This document shows, piece after piece, positions 28,200 to 37,164 of a DNA stretch of 64,000 nucleotides. A program made the translations under genes and the position numbers. The notes below the pieces were generated by a model that ran no database searches, was not told the DNA's origin, and was given only the letters and a program-made list of their open reading frames with translations. This DNA is from Flagellimonas pacifica. GTDB lineage: Bacteria > Bacteroidota > Bacteroidia > Flavobacteriales > Flavobacteriaceae. Numbering within the stretch: position 1 is the first letter of the stretch; each line of letters starts with the position of its first letter. The DNA lies in NCBI RefSeq assembly GCF_900215465.1, contig NZ_OBEH01000003.1, positions 434,001 to 498,000 of the forward strand. Direction: 5' to 3'.

Positions 28200-29069
28200 T
28201 TAATTCTTTTTCAACTTATATGCTCTGTTTAAATTATCGATGTATATAATATAATCCTTAAAAAAACCTATTCCAATTCTTGGTTGACTAGAGGTGTTGA
28301 TTGTGGTTTCAATGTTTCTAAATTCAAGATTCCCAATTTTGATATGGGGTATGACACCAAATTTTTCAGAAATTTTCTGAAGCCCTCCAATAGTGTACCT
28401 TTCTCGTTGTCTATTAGTGAAGTCACCTTTTTCCAATAATTGTTCTGCCAGTTTTGAGTCCTTTGGCAAATTGAAATCCGACGAAGACCCAAAATCAATC
28501 AAAACCTTGTGCTTTATGTCGTCAATAGTAATATACGTGTAGGGAGCTCCATCCTTTCTGCTAATATTAAGGGTGTAAAAGGAACTGTCGCTTAAATCTC
28601 TATTGGATATTTTTATAGTTTTATTGGGGTAGTTGATTAACCAATTGGCTTTTGAGATTATCGGCTGCCCTATCAATCCTCCGAAGTTAGTGATTTGTTC
28701 CTTTAGACCTTTAAGGTCAGCGTTTACGCCAAAAGTGTTATTGAAATCTACGGAACCAATTTTCATTGACTTGGTAATTTCAGTACCCATTTTCATTTTA
28801 CGGTTGGTGGCTCCACTAAAATTCCCTGTAGAGCCCATTAATGAATCTCTTTGAATGAGATTATAGTCAGCTCCTGTGTCAAATAGAAAATTTTTCTCCA
28901 CACCATTAATTTTAAAAGGAAGGACAATTACAGATTTTGCTGTGGTAAAAGTCGTCTTATGGTAAAAATTATTTGGAGCAACCGTTCCTAAATTCTGTTT
29001 TTTTGTTACAGAACATGAAGAAATAATAAGAAGTAAACAAACAATAAAAAGAGGCTTTATGACTTTCAT
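28200..29069 (-). CDS. Retropepsin-like aspartyl protease lipoprotein
   Basis: A 289-residue protein with a lipoprotein signal (LLIISSCS, Cys19) and two pepsin/retropepsin-like halves in one chain. The first half has FLFDTGADYNLI with catalytic Asp64. The second has VLIDFGSSSDFNL with Asp192 in DFG where DTG or DSG is usual. Single-chain aspartyl proteases of this kind are frequent in Bacteroidota with unknown substrates. It is convergent with the GlmU-like gene (8-bp gap), so it stands alone. The changed second motif leaves activity open. Confidence 0.72.
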   Translation of the reverse strand: MKVIKPLFIVCLLLIISSCSVTKKQNLGTVAPNNFYHKTTFTTAKSVIVLPFKINGVEKNFLFDTGADYNLIQRDSLMGSTGNFSGATNRKMKMGTEITKSMKIGSVDFNNTFGVNADLKGLKEQITNFGGLIGQPIISKANWLINYPNKTIKISNRDLSDSSFYTLNISRKDGAPYTYITIDDIKHKVLIDFGSSSDFNLPKDSKLAEQLLEKGDFTNRQRERYTIGGLQKISEKFGVIPHIKIGNLEFRNIETTINTSSQPRIGIGFFKDYIIYIDNLNRAYKLKKN

Positions 29070-29193
29070 ATAAAATCTTATGGTTAAATAATTTTGGGAT
29101 AGCAGTAAGACGGAGTTGGATATAAAATGTTACAGCCTTCCTCCGTTTTTTTTGTTAAACTCTTTCCAAACCCCTTAATCGCCAACTTATTGT

Positions 29194-29201
29194 TATCTTT
29201 G
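29194..29201 (+). promoter_or_regulatory. -7 box upstream of mtaB
   Basis: TATCTTTG, exact match to TAnnTTTG, 16 bp before the ATG at 29218. No clear -33 TTG at 19-21 bp. Confidence 0.4.
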
Positions 29202-29217
29202 CAGCCCAAAATTTAGA

Positions 29218-30555
29218 ATGGGTCCAATGCACAAGAAAGTTGCTTTTTACACCTTGGGATGTAAGCTTAATTTCTCTGAAACCTCTACTATAGCCAGAAG
29301 TTTTGAAAAAGAGGATTTTGAGCGTGTCGACTTTGCTGAAAAGGCAGATATTTATGTCATCAATACCTGTTCGGTCACAGAAAATGCGGATAAGCGATTT
29401 AAGACCATTGTAAAACAAGCGCAAAAAAGTAATCCAGAAGCTTTTGTGGCAGCTGTAGGGTGTTACGCTCAGTTAAAACCCGAAGAATTGGCTGCAGTGG
29501 ATGGTGTTGATTTAGTGTTAGGCGCTACAGAAAAATTCAAGATTACCGATTACCTGAATGACCTGGCCAAAAATGACAAGGGAGAAGTGCATTCATGTGA
29601 AATTGAAGATGCGGATTTTTATGTTGGTAGTTATGCCATTGGCGATCGTACCCGAGCCTTCTTAAAAGTACAGGACGGATGTGACTACAAATGTACTTAT
29701 TGCACCATTCCGTTGGCTCGTGGCATATCACGTAGTGATACCTTGCAAAATGTATTGCAAAATGCGGCGGAAATAGCTTCAAAAGACATCAAGGAAATTG
29801 TGCTTACTGGTGTTAATATTGGTGATTATGGTAAAGGAGAATTTGGGAACAAAAGACACGAGCATACTTTCTTTGAATTGGTGAAGGCTTTAGATGAAGT
29901 TAATGGCATTCATAGACTGCGTATATCTTCTATTGAACCCAATTTGCTAAAGAATGAAACCATTGATTTTGTTGCCAAGAGTAATTCTTTTGTACCTCAT
30001 TTCCATATTCCATTGCAAAGTGGCAGTGACGAGATATTAAAGTTGATGCGTCGCAGATACTTATCGAATCTTTACGTGGATAGGGTAAAACGCATTAAAG
30101 AAGTGATGCCTCATGCTTGTATTGGTGTAGATGTTATTGTAGGTTTTCCAGGTGAGACCGAGGAACACTTTTTGGAGACTTATAACTTTCTCAATGAGTT
30201 GGACATTTCCTATTTGCATGTGTTTACTTATTCGGAAAGGGACAATACATTGGCGGCCGAAATGGGAAATCCAATACCAAAAAATGTACGGAGTAAACGC
30301 AGTAAAATGCTTCGTGGACTTTCGGTCAAAAAGAGAAGGGCATTTTATGAAAGTCAATTGGAAAGCACTAGGACCGTTTTGTTTGAAGGGGAAAACAAAT
30401 CAGGCTACATAAATGGTTTTACTGAAAACTATGTAAAGGTAAAAGCGCCTTGGAACCCAAGCTTGGTAAATACACTACATACCGTTCAACTCACAGAAAT
30501 TGATGAAGATGGATTGGTGCGTTTCGAGTTTGTTTCAGATAAAGTCATTGCATAA
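29218..30555 (+). CDS. mtaB: tRNA t6A37 methylthiotransferase MtaB
   Basis: Radical-SAM enzyme that adds a methylthio group to t6A at position 37 of tRNAs reading ANN codons. The N-terminal MTTase domain carries the auxiliary cluster cysteines C15, C51 and C82. The radical-SAM triad is C155/C159/C162 in DGCDYKCTYCTIP. A C-terminal TRAM-like domain ends the 445-residue chain. The ATG at 29227 (MHKKVAFYTLGCK) is an equally good start. The annotation as MtaB instead of RimO or MiaB rests on length and the SRSDTLQNVL context and is fairly secure. Confidence 0.93.
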   Translation: MGPMHKKVAFYTLGCKLNFSETSTIARSFEKEDFERVDFAEKADIYVINTCSVTENADKRFKTIVKQAQKSNPEAFVAAVGCYAQLKPEELAAVDGVDLVLGATEKFKITDYLNDLAKNDKGEVHSCEIEDADFYVGSYAIGDRTRAFLKVQDGCDYKCTYCTIPLARGISRSDTLQNVLQNAAEIASKDIKEIVLTGVNIGDYGKGEFGNKRHEHTFFELVKALDEVNGIHRLRISSIEPNLLKNETIDFVAKSNSFVPHFHIPLQSGSDEILKLMRRRYLSNLYVDRVKRIKEVMPHACIGVDVIVGFPGETEEHFLETYNFLNELDISYLHVFTYSERDNTLAAEMGNPIPKNVRSKRSKMLRGLSVKKRRAFYESQLESTRTVLFEGENKSGYINGFTENYVKVKAPWNPSLVNTLHTVQLTEIDEDGLVRFEFVSDKVIA

Positions 30556-30558
30556 AAA

Positions 30559-30578
30559 AACCTCTCCGAAGAGAGGTT
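30559..30578 (-). terminator. Terminator between mtaB and the small acetyltransferase
   Basis: Stem AACCTCTC / GAGAGGTT with a CGAA tetraloop. On the minus strand it is followed by TTTTT, so it serves mainly the acetyltransferase gene, though it may also stop mtaB transcripts. Confidence 0.8.
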
Positions 30579-30600
30579 CTTAAAACTGATTCGTAATATA

Positions 30601-30894
30601 CTAGATGCGAATCCCTACCGGAAGCATCTCTTTATATTGTCTGTTCTTTCTTAAAAAACCTGCAATGTGCGGGCTGGTAGGTACTACTCTCAGGTTTTTT
30701 TCTTGAATTTCGTGTAGAACGGCCTTGATAAATGTTTCTTTAAAGCCTTCTTGGGTAATCTCTTCTGGAATTACTAATTTGGTTAAAAACACCTTACGTT
30801 CTTGTGAGGAATATTCAATTTTAGCCAAATGCCCATCAACCTTAGTTTCAAATTGGCGTAAGAAACTATTGTCGTTAATTTCCATTTCTGTCAT
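30601..30894 (-). CDS. Small GNAT-type N-acetyltransferase (COG2388)
   Basis: About 97 residues from the ATG at 30894 (a second ATG at 30885). The sequence VFLTKLVIPEEITQEG and VVPTSPHIAGFLRKNRQY matches the short GNAT family of COG2388 (YjdJ/GTLF3B-like), which keeps only the central acetyl-CoA-binding core. Substrate unknown. It is convergent with mtaB. Confidence 0.75.
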   Translation of the reverse strand: MTEMEINDNSFLRQFETKVDGHLAKIEYSSQERKVFLTKLVIPEEITQEGFKETFIKAVLHEIQEKNLRVVPTSPHIAGFLRKNRQYKEMLPVGIRI

Positions 30895-31055
30895 ATAGTA
30901 TTGTTTTAAATTGACCAAGTGCAATTACCATAGCGGTAATCAAATGTTCCCCTTTTTGTTATATCTATATTAATTTAATGGGGCTAATTATAAAAGGGAC
31001 ACAAAATTAGTCAAAAAATTGCTAATTTCCTAGCCAAATCGATATTTGGTGAGAA

Positions 31056-31718
31056 ATGCCCGACAATAAAACACATGTATACCTTATGCCGGGAATGGCT
31101 GCCAATTCATCCATTTTTGATCGTATAAAATTATCCAAAGATACTTTTGAAATGCATAAATTGGAATGGTTTGTTCCGGATAAAGGAATTTCTCTTTCTG
31201 ATTATGCCAAAAAGATGAGTTCAAGTGTTCAGCATGAAAACCCCGTATTATTGGGAGTGTCGTTTGGAGGGATTCTAGTACAGGAAATGGCAAAGCATAT
31301 AAAGGCAAGAAAGATAATTGTGGTTTCAAGTGTTAAGGACCACTCAGAACTACCCAAAAGAATGCTTTTTGCCAAATACACCAAAGTGCACAAACTCCTG
31401 CCAACTGGATTAGTAAACAATGTGGAACTCTTGGCCAAGTATGCTTTTGGTGAGACGGTTACCAAGCGTTTGGAGCTCTATGAAAAATATCTTTCCGTAC
31501 GGGATAAGTATTACATCGATTGGTCTATCGACAAGATTGTAAATTGGAAACAAACCAATTCCCCCAACAATCTGGTACATATTCATGGAGAAAAAGACGC
31601 TGTTTTTCCAATAGCAAATATTAAGAATTGCATTCCAGTCAAAAATGGTACCCATACCATGATCATACATCGGGCTAAATGGTTTAATGAACATTTACCA
31701 ACAATTATTTTGGAGTAA
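31056..31718 (+). CDS. Alpha/beta hydrolase
   Basis: A 220-residue cytoplasmic serine hydrolase: nucleophile Ser69 in GVSFGG, probable acid Asp in HIHGEKDAVFP and His in NGTHTMIIHRA near the C-terminus. The oxyanion segment LMPGMAANSSIF is close to the N-terminus. It is short, with almost no cap domain. It is followed by the lytic transglycosylase gene 47 bp downstream. Substrate not deducible. Confidence 0.8.
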   Translation: MPDNKTHVYLMPGMAANSSIFDRIKLSKDTFEMHKLEWFVPDKGISLSDYAKKMSSSVQHENPVLLGVSFGGILVQEMAKHIKARKIIVVSSVKDHSELPKRMLFAKYTKVHKLLPTGLVNNVELLAKYAFGETVTKRLELYEKYLSVRDKYYIDWSIDKIVNWKQTNSPNNLVHIHGEKDAVFPIANIKNCIPVKNGTHTMIIHRAKWFNEHLPTIILE

Positions 31719-31765
31719 GACAGTTGTATATAGTATATCTTTACGATAGCAAAAGAAATAACAGC

Positions 31766-32725
31766 ATGAAATATATAAAGAACATTTTAGCAGGTATTGG
31801 ATTGATCGTGGTAATGGGCAGTTTAATTTTTGCTGTTCAGTCCAACGTCATGGAACAACCAGAAAAAATTGCGGTTGAAACACCAGATAAGAACGTTTCG
31901 GATGGCTATAAAATAAGTGCAATTGAGATTCCAAGTGATTTGAATTTTGCAGGGGAAAAAGTTCCAGTGGACGATCCTGAAGTTTTGGAACGTGTAGATC
32001 GTGAGTTCCTGGTAAATACATACTGGCAATCCAATGCACTGTTGTTAATGAAGCGTGCAAACAAATATTTTCCGATAATAGAGCCCATTTTGGCAAAAAA
32101 TGGCATTCCAGATGATTTTAAATATTTGGCGGTTGCTGAAAGTGCACTTATTGATGTTGCTTCCCCTAAAGGCGCTGCTGGAATGTGGCACTTTATGAAA
32201 GCTACTGGAAGGGAATATGGACTAGAGGTAAATACCAATGTTGATGAGCGGTACCACATAGAGAAATCTACCCAGGCGGCTTGTGAATATATCAACAAAT
32301 GGAAAAAACGCTTTGGCACATGGACACTCACGGCTGCATCTTATAATGCGGGACCGGGCGGGGTTCAGAAATATATGAGGATTCAAAAAGTGGATAACTA
32401 CTATGATCTTCTGTTAGGTCAGGAAACGGGACGTTATGTTTTTAGGATTTTGGCACTCAAAGAAATTCTTTCCAATCCTGATAAATATGGTTTTGACGTG
32501 GAGAAAGCAGATTTTTATAAAACTGTACCTACATTTTCAGTACAGGTTGATACTGCGGTGACCAGTTGGGCGGACTTTGCGAAGCTTTATGAAATCAACT
32601 ATAAGATTTTGAAAAGACACAACCCTTGGTTACGTGAGCCACATCTAAACAATGCCTCTAGAAAAAAATATGTGGTGGAGATTCCGAATAAGGGATACTA
32701 TCGGATGACAAATGCAGGTCAATAA
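31766..32725 (+). CDS. Lytic transglycosylase, MltD-like, without clear LysM repeats
   Basis: A 319-residue protein from the ATG at 31766. An N-terminal anchor (NILAGIGLIVVMGSLIFAVQ) leads to a Slt-type domain: catalytic Glu in VAESALIDVASPKGAAGMW, then AASYNAGPGGVQKYM. This enzyme cleaves peptidoglycan to 1,6-anhydro products. The C-terminal 60 residues (LYEINYKILKRHNPWL ... KKYVVEIPNKGYY) look like a degenerate LysM-type segment. Upstream TTG readings of the frame lack support. Confidence 0.85.
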   Translation: MKYIKNILAGIGLIVVMGSLIFAVQSNVMEQPEKIAVETPDKNVSDGYKISAIEIPSDLNFAGEKVPVDDPEVLERVDREFLVNTYWQSNALLLMKRANKYFPIIEPILAKNGIPDDFKYLAVAESALIDVASPKGAAGMWHFMKATGREYGLEVNTNVDERYHIEKSTQAACEYINKWKKRFGTWTLTAASYNAGPGGVQKYMRIQKVDNYYDLLLGQETGRYVFRILALKEILSNPDKYGFDVEKADFYKTVPTFSVQVDTAVTSWADFAKLYEINYKILKRHNPWLREPHLNNASRKKYVVEIPNKGYYRMTNAGQ

Positions 32726-32805
32726 GCTTAAAATTTAAAAATCCAAATCCCCAAATTCCAAAGGTGAAGATTGGTTTTTGGTATTTGAAAATTGGAATTT
32801 AGCCG

Positions 32806-33321
32806 CTAGATTTTCTTCATCTGCTGCTGCATCATCTTGATTTGCTCGGTAAGCATGTTGTTTTTGTCCAGCTTTTTTGCTTCCTGAAGGAGTTGGGTAG
32901 CTTCTCGTTTTCTTCGTTTTTGCATTGAAATACCGGCAAGACTCAATTTGGCCATGGCTACATCATAATCCATGGTTAAACCAAGTTTAAGGGCTTTTTT
33001 AAAGTATTTTTCCGCTTGGGTCAGGTTCTTTTGCGAATAGATGATACCATGTAGATAGTTGTAGTAACCCTGTTGCTTCTTTATCAATGCAGCTTCTGGA
33101 TTCTTGATCTTACTCAACCACTTTTGAGTACCTTCCATATCTTGTTTGCGCATGCGCAGGAAGGCCAAAAGGATAAACTCATTCCTGAAATACAGGAAAA
33201 TAAATACCAGCGAAAGTAAAATCAAGGATATTCCATTACCAATATATCCTTCCGCAAATTGATATCCTGAATAGCCAACTATAAGAGCTGCAATTACTAG
33301 TTTTATATTTTTATGGAACAT
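32806..33321 (-). CDS. Membrane-anchored TPR-like protein
   Basis: About 171 residues from the ATG at 33321. Two hydrophobic helices at the N-terminus (LVIAALIVGYSGYQF and ISLILLSLVFIFLYF) are followed by tetratricopeptide-like helices from about 70 to 155 (GYYNYLHGIIYSQKNLTQAEKYFKKALKLG). It probably presents a protein-binding scaffold to the cytoplasm. It is divergent from rpmH. Function unknown. Confidence 0.65.
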   Translation of the reverse strand: MFHKNIKLVIAALIVGYSGYQFAEGYIGNGISLILLSLVFIFLYFRNEFILLAFLRMRKQDMEGTQKWLSKIKNPEAALIKKQQGYYNYLHGIIYSQKNLTQAEKYFKKALKLGLTMDYDVAMAKLSLAGISMQKRRKREATQLLQEAKKLDKNNMLTEQIKMMQQQMKKI

Positions 33322-33401
33322 ATCTTTAATTAAGATTTTTGAGTAAGAATCAAGAGCTGGCAAAAGTACTAAAAACTATTTTAAATATTTTCTTTTTGTA
33401 C

Positions 33402-33431
33402 TTGCCAAAGTAAAAACTCTTCGTATATTTG
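33402..33431 (+). promoter_or_regulatory. Bacteroidota-type promoter of rpmH
   Basis: TTG at 33402-33404, 19-nt spacer, TATATTTG at 33424-33431. A full match to the -33/-7 consensus, about 65 bp before the rpmH ATG. Confidence 0.8.
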
Positions 33432-33496
33432 CGCCCAGAATTTTTCGGGTAGTTTTATTTCAACCCATCAACAAAATCCATTAAAAGAGTTCCGAA

Positions 33497-33655
33497 ATGA
33501 AAAGAACGTATCAGCCGTCAAAGAGGAAGAGAAGAAACAAGCATGGTTTTAGAGAACGCATGGCGACTGCCAATGGTAGAAAAGTTCTTGCGAGAAGAAG
33601 AGCAAAGGGAAGAAAAAAACTAACTGTGTCATCAGAACCGCGTCATAAAAAATAA
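33497..33655 (+). CDS. rpmH: 50S ribosomal protein L34
   Basis: A 52-residue protein, [20 protein letters not shown] followed by [22 protein letters not shown], unmistakable L34. A C-terminal tail (SSEPRHKK) adds a few residues to the E. coli length. No rnpA or dnaA is adjacent, so the classic rpmH-rnpA order is absent. It has its own promoter and terminator. Confidence 0.97.
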   Translation: MKRTYQPSKRKRRNKHGFRERMATANGRKVLARRRAKGRKKLTVSSEPRHKK

Positions 33656-33677
33656 TGACTGTAAATAACTTTTTAAT

Positions 33678-33714
33678 AAAGGTGCTACTTTTTCAAGTTT
33701 AGCACCTTTTTTTT
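33678..33714 (+). terminator. Terminator of rpmH
   Basis: Stem AAAGGTGCT / AGCACCTTT with a 14-base loop and an eight-T tail, 22 bp after the rpmH stop. Confidence 0.85.
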
Positions 33715-33757
33715 GACCTAATTTTGAACAATTTGTTAACGAGTAACCCGATATAGA

Positions 33758-36610
33758 ATGCCCAAAAGAAAAGATCTTAAATCCATTTTGATTATTGGTT
33801 CTGGTCCAATCATTATAGGCCAGGCATGTGAGTTTGATTATTCCGGTTCCCAATCACTTAGATCACTTCGTGAAGATGGGATTGAGACTATTTTGATCAA
33901 TAGCAACCCTGCTACGATTATGACGGATCCTAAAATGGCGGATCATGTGTACCTGAAACCATTGACCACAAAATCAATTATTGAGATTTTAAAGAACCAT
34001 CCCAATATCGATGCTGTTTTACCTACCATGGGCGGACAGACAGCCCTGAATTTATGTATTGAAGCTGATGAAAAAGGGATTTGGGAAGATTTTGACGTAG
34101 AAATCATAGGTGTTGATATTGATGCCATAAACATTACCGAGGATAGGGAAAAGTTTAGGGAGTTAATGCTGAAAATAGGGATAGGGATGCCGCCCCAAGC
34201 TTCTGCAACATCATTCTTAAAAGGAAAAGAAATTGCTCAGGAATTTGGCTTTCCATTAGTAATTAGAGCTTCATTTACCTTGGGAGGTGCTGGAGCGGCT
34301 ATTGTACATGATCCAGAGGATTTTGATGATCTGCTGAGCAAAGGATTGGAAGTCTCACCTATTCATGAGGTGATGATTGACAAGGCTTTGATGGGGTGGA
34401 AAGAATATGAATTGGAGTTGCTTCGCGATAAAAATGATAACGTTGTTATTATCTGTACCATTGAAAATATGGATCCGATGGGCATCCATACCGGGGATTC
34501 CATTACTGTTGCACCGGCAATGACCCTTTCCGATAAGACTTTCCAGCGTATGCGGGATATGGCCATTCATATGATGCGAAGCATTGGCGATTTTGCAGGC
34601 GGATGTAACGTGCAGTTTGCCGTAAGTCCGGATGAAAAAGAAGATATTATTGCCATTGAAATCAATCCAAGGGTATCCAGATCATCTGCTTTGGCATCAA
34701 AAGCAACCGGATATCCTATTGCCAAAATAGCTTCCAAACTTGCTATTGGGTATACTTTGGATGAATTGGATAATCAGATTACAAAATCTACTTCGGCATT
34801 ATTTGAGCCAACCCTAGATTACGTAATAGTTAAAATCCCAAGATGGAACTTTGATAAATTTGAAGGTTCAGACAGAACTTTGGGGCTTCAAATGAAATCT
34901 GTAGGTGAGGTGATGGGAATTGGACGTTCCTTTCAGGAAGCGTTGCATAAAGCAACCCAATCATTAGAGATTAAACGAAATGGGCTTGGAGCTGATGGTA
35001 AAGGCTATAAAGATTACGATACCATCATTCAAAAACTCAAAGTGCCAAGTTGGGATAGGGTATTTGTACTTTATGATGCTATCCAATTAGGTATTCCGCT
35101 ATCACGAATTCATGATATCACTAAAATTGACATGTGGTTCTTGAAGCAATATGAGGAATTACATTTCTTGGAACAGGAAGTTTCAAAATATACGGTTGAA
35201 AGTTTGTCCAGATCACTTTTGTTAGAGGCTAAACAAAAAGGATTTGCCGATAGACAGATTGCACACATGTTGGACTGCTACGAAAGTGAAGTGCATAAAA
35301 AGCGTACCGAACTGGGAATAAATCGAGTGTACAAATTAGTGGATACTTGTGCTGCAGAGTTTAAAGCAATGACACCTTACTATTACTCCACTTTTGAAGA
35401 AGAAATTGAAACTGCCGATGGAAAACGATATGTGGCCAACGACAGTGAGGTAACCGAGAAGAGAAAGATTGTGGTTTTGGGGTCTGGTCCCAACCGCATA
35501 GGGCAGGGAATAGAATTTGATTACTGTTGTGTACATGGAGTTTTGGCGGCTGCAGAGTGTGATTATGAGACCATCATGATTAATTGCAACCCGGAAACTG
35601 TTTCAACAGATTTTGACACGGCCGACAAATTGTATTTTGAGCCTGTTTTCTGGGAACATATCTATGATATAATCCGTCACGAGAAACCTGAAGGTGTAAT
35701 TGTTCAGTTGGGAGGACAGACCGCATTGAAGCTAGCTGAAAAATTGGATAAATACGGAATAAATATCATTGGAACGAGCTTTGAATCTTTGGATTTGGCA
35801 GAGGATAGAGGTAGTTTTTCAACATTATTGAAAGAAAACAACATTCCATACCCAAGATTTGGAGTGGCAGAAACGGCCGATGAGGCTTTGGTTTTGGCAG
35901 ATGAATTAAACTTTCCGCTTTTGGTAAGACCATCTTACGTTTTAGGTGGACAGGGAATGAAAATTGTAATTAACAAGGAAGAATTAGAGGCCCATGTGGT
36001 TGACCTGCTTCGAAGCATCCCCAACAATAAACTGTTGTTGGATCATTATTTGGATGGTGCAATAGAAGCGGAAGCGGATGCCATTTGTGATGGAGAAGAT
36101 GTATACATCATTGGAATCATGGAACACATTGAGCCTTGCGGTATACATTCAGGAGATTCCAATGCAACATTGCCACCTTTCAATCTTGGTGAATTTGTCA
36201 TGCAGCAGATCAAGGACCACACCAGGAAAATTGCTTTGGCATTAAACACAGTTGGATTGATTAATATCCAATTTGCGGTTAAAGACGATGTTGTATATAT
36301 AATAGAGGCAAATCCGAGAGCTTCGCGGACAGTTCCTTTTATTGCAAAAGCATATGGAGAACCATACGTAAACTATGCAACCAAGGTTATGTTGGGAGAA
36401 AAGAAGGTCAAAGACTTTGATTTTAAACCTCATTTAGATGGTTATGCCATCAAACAACCCGTATTTTCGTTCAACAAATTTCCTAACGTAAACAAAAACC
36501 TAGGGCCAGAAATGAAGAGTACAGGGGAGAGTATCTTATTCATAGATAGTTTAAAGGATGATGAGTTTTACAATCTTTATTCCCGCAGAAAAATGTACTT
36601 GAGCAAGTAA
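33758..36610 (+). CDS. carB: Carbamoyl-phosphate synthase large subunit lacking the regulatory domain
   Basis: Makes carbamoyl phosphate for pyrimidine and arginine synthesis with CarA (not in this window). It has two ATP-grasp halves: the first starts KSILIIGSGPIIIGQACEFDYSG, the second KIVVLGSGPNRIGQGIEFDYC around residue 570. At 950 residues it is about 120 shorter than E. coli CarB (1073). The missing part is the C-terminal MGS-like domain that binds UMP, IMP and ornithine. The chain ends cleanly at SRRKMYLSK* with no continuation downstream, so this is a natural form, not a frameshift. Similar short CarB proteins are known to me from other flavobacteria. Confidence 0.95.
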   Translation: MPKRKDLKSILIIGSGPIIIGQACEFDYSGSQSLRSLREDGIETILINSNPATIMTDPKMADHVYLKPLTTKSIIEILKNHPNIDAVLPTMGGQTALNLCIEADEKGIWEDFDVEIIGVDIDAINITEDREKFRELMLKIGIGMPPQASATSFLKGKEIAQEFGFPLVIRASFTLGGAGAAIVHDPEDFDDLLSKGLEVSPIHEVMIDKALMGWKEYELELLRDKNDNVVIICTIENMDPMGIHTGDSITVAPAMTLSDKTFQRMRDMAIHMMRSIGDFAGGCNVQFAVSPDEKEDIIAIEINPRVSRSSALASKATGYPIAKIASKLAIGYTLDELDNQITKSTSALFEPTLDYVIVKIPRWNFDKFEGSDRTLGLQMKSVGEVMGIGRSFQEALHKATQSLEIKRNGLGADGKGYKDYDTIIQKLKVPSWDRVFVLYDAIQLGIPLSRIHDITKIDMWFLKQYEELHFLEQEVSKYTVESLSRSLLLEAKQKGFADRQIAHMLDCYESEVHKKRTELGINRVYKLVDTCAAEFKAMTPYYYSTFEEEIETADGKRYVANDSEVTEKRKIVVLGSGPNRIGQGIEFDYCCVHGVLAAAECDYETIMINCNPETVSTDFDTADKLYFEPVFWEHIYDIIRHEKPEGVIVQLGGQTALKLAEKLDKYGINIIGTSFESLDLAEDRGSFSTLLKENNIPYPRFGVAETADEALVLADELNFPLLVRPSYVLGGQGMKIVINKEELEAHVVDLLRSIPNNKLLLDHYLDGAIEAEADAICDGEDVYIIGIMEHIEPCGIHSGDSNATLPPFNLGEFVMQQIKDHTRKIALALNTVGLINIQFAVKDDVVYIIEANPRASRTVPFIAKAYGEPYVNYATKVMLGEKKVKDFDFKPHLDGYAIKQPVFSFNKFPNVNKNLGPEMKSTGESILFIDSLKDDEFYNLYSRRKMYLSK

Positions 36611-36620
36611 AACCTAATAT

Positions 36621-36680
36621 TGTCAAACTGAGCTTGTCGAAGTTTTATTTTCTAAGTGTCTTCGACAAGTTCAGATTGAT
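36621..36680. repeat. REP-like imperfect inverted repeat (GAGCTTGTCGAAG type)
   Basis: Two arms, 36621-36643 and 36658-36680, both ending in CTTGTCGAAG / CTTCGACAAG around a short AT loop. This hairpin lies between convergent carB and the YHS gene. CTTCGACAAGCTCAG-like units are dispersed through many flavobacterial genomes. It may act as a two-way terminator or mRNA stabiliser. Confidence 0.65.
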
Positions 36681-36687
36681 AATTTTT

Positions 36688-37161
36688 TCAATTCCAGTTC
36701 TTTTCGGAAAGCTGCAAGTTTTCTTTTTTGCTCCCTAGCCATTTGGTTTTTACACTTTCATCGGCAAAAAAGTATGCTTTGCCATCAATTAATTCAAAAA
36801 CATTGGGGTTACTATTTGCTGTGAACCCTTTACTTACTGCAAAGGCGCAAAAACCTCCATATTGGGGAGTGTATTTTTCAGGATTCTCCTTAAACGTGTT
36901 CTTGTTTTCTTCCGAAGCAAAAAACCATGTGGCATCATTCCATTTATAGGAATATGATTCATCTCCTTCAATGGCCTTGTTTACTGTAATATAAGCCACT
37001 GGGTCGTATCCGTTTATTGCAGTAGCGAAAAACATTGATTTGTTTACCTCGTTGTGAGCCCATGAAAGTGGAGTTATTCTTTTGGTCTTACTAAAGATGA
37101 ATATTACTCCAGACAAGACTACAAGAATGATTCCAATTATTTTTAATGTCTTTTTCCTCAT
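36688..37161 (-). CDS. YHS domain membrane-anchored protein
   Basis: A 157-residue protein with one N-terminal helix (IIGIILVVLSGVIFIFS) and a YHS-type domain: NGYDPVAYITVNKAIEGD, then YGGFCAFAVSKG around 101-112 with the conserved cysteine, then DGKAYFFADESVKTKW. YHS domains bind metals in copper or heavy-metal proteins. It is the last gene of the run led by the ECF42-type sigma factor. The small gene upstream is a partial paralog of its C-terminal half. Confidence 0.78.
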   Translation of the reverse strand: MRKKTLKIIGIILVVLSGVIFIFSKTKRITPLSWAHNEVNKSMFFATAINGYDPVAYITVNKAIEGDESYSYKWNDATWFFASEENKNTFKENPEKYTPQYGGFCAFAVSKGFTANSNPNVFELIDGKAYFFADESVKTKWLGSKKENLQLSEKNWN

Positions 37162-37164
37162 GAT

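Noticed and set aside
28268..28498. Alternative-frame readings inside the aspartyl protease gene and other long genes
   Set aside because: They are shadows of well-supported genes on either strand, with no motif or signal.
31724..31766. Upstream TTG starts for the lytic transglycosylase and similar cases (zwf, DUF4199, YciI, TPR protein, NDH-2, acetyltransferase)
   Set aside because: Each has a nearby ATG that places the signal peptide or the domain at the normal position; the TTG extensions carry no recognisable sequence.
32753..32800. Inverted repeat AAATTCCAA / TTGGAATTT as terminator of the transglycosylase gene
   Set aside because: The loop is over 30 bases and there is no T-run, so it is too weak to call.
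33758..36610. CarB shortened by frameshift
   Set aside because: The downstream DNA holds a hairpin and a convergent gene, with no continuation of the MGS domain in any frame.
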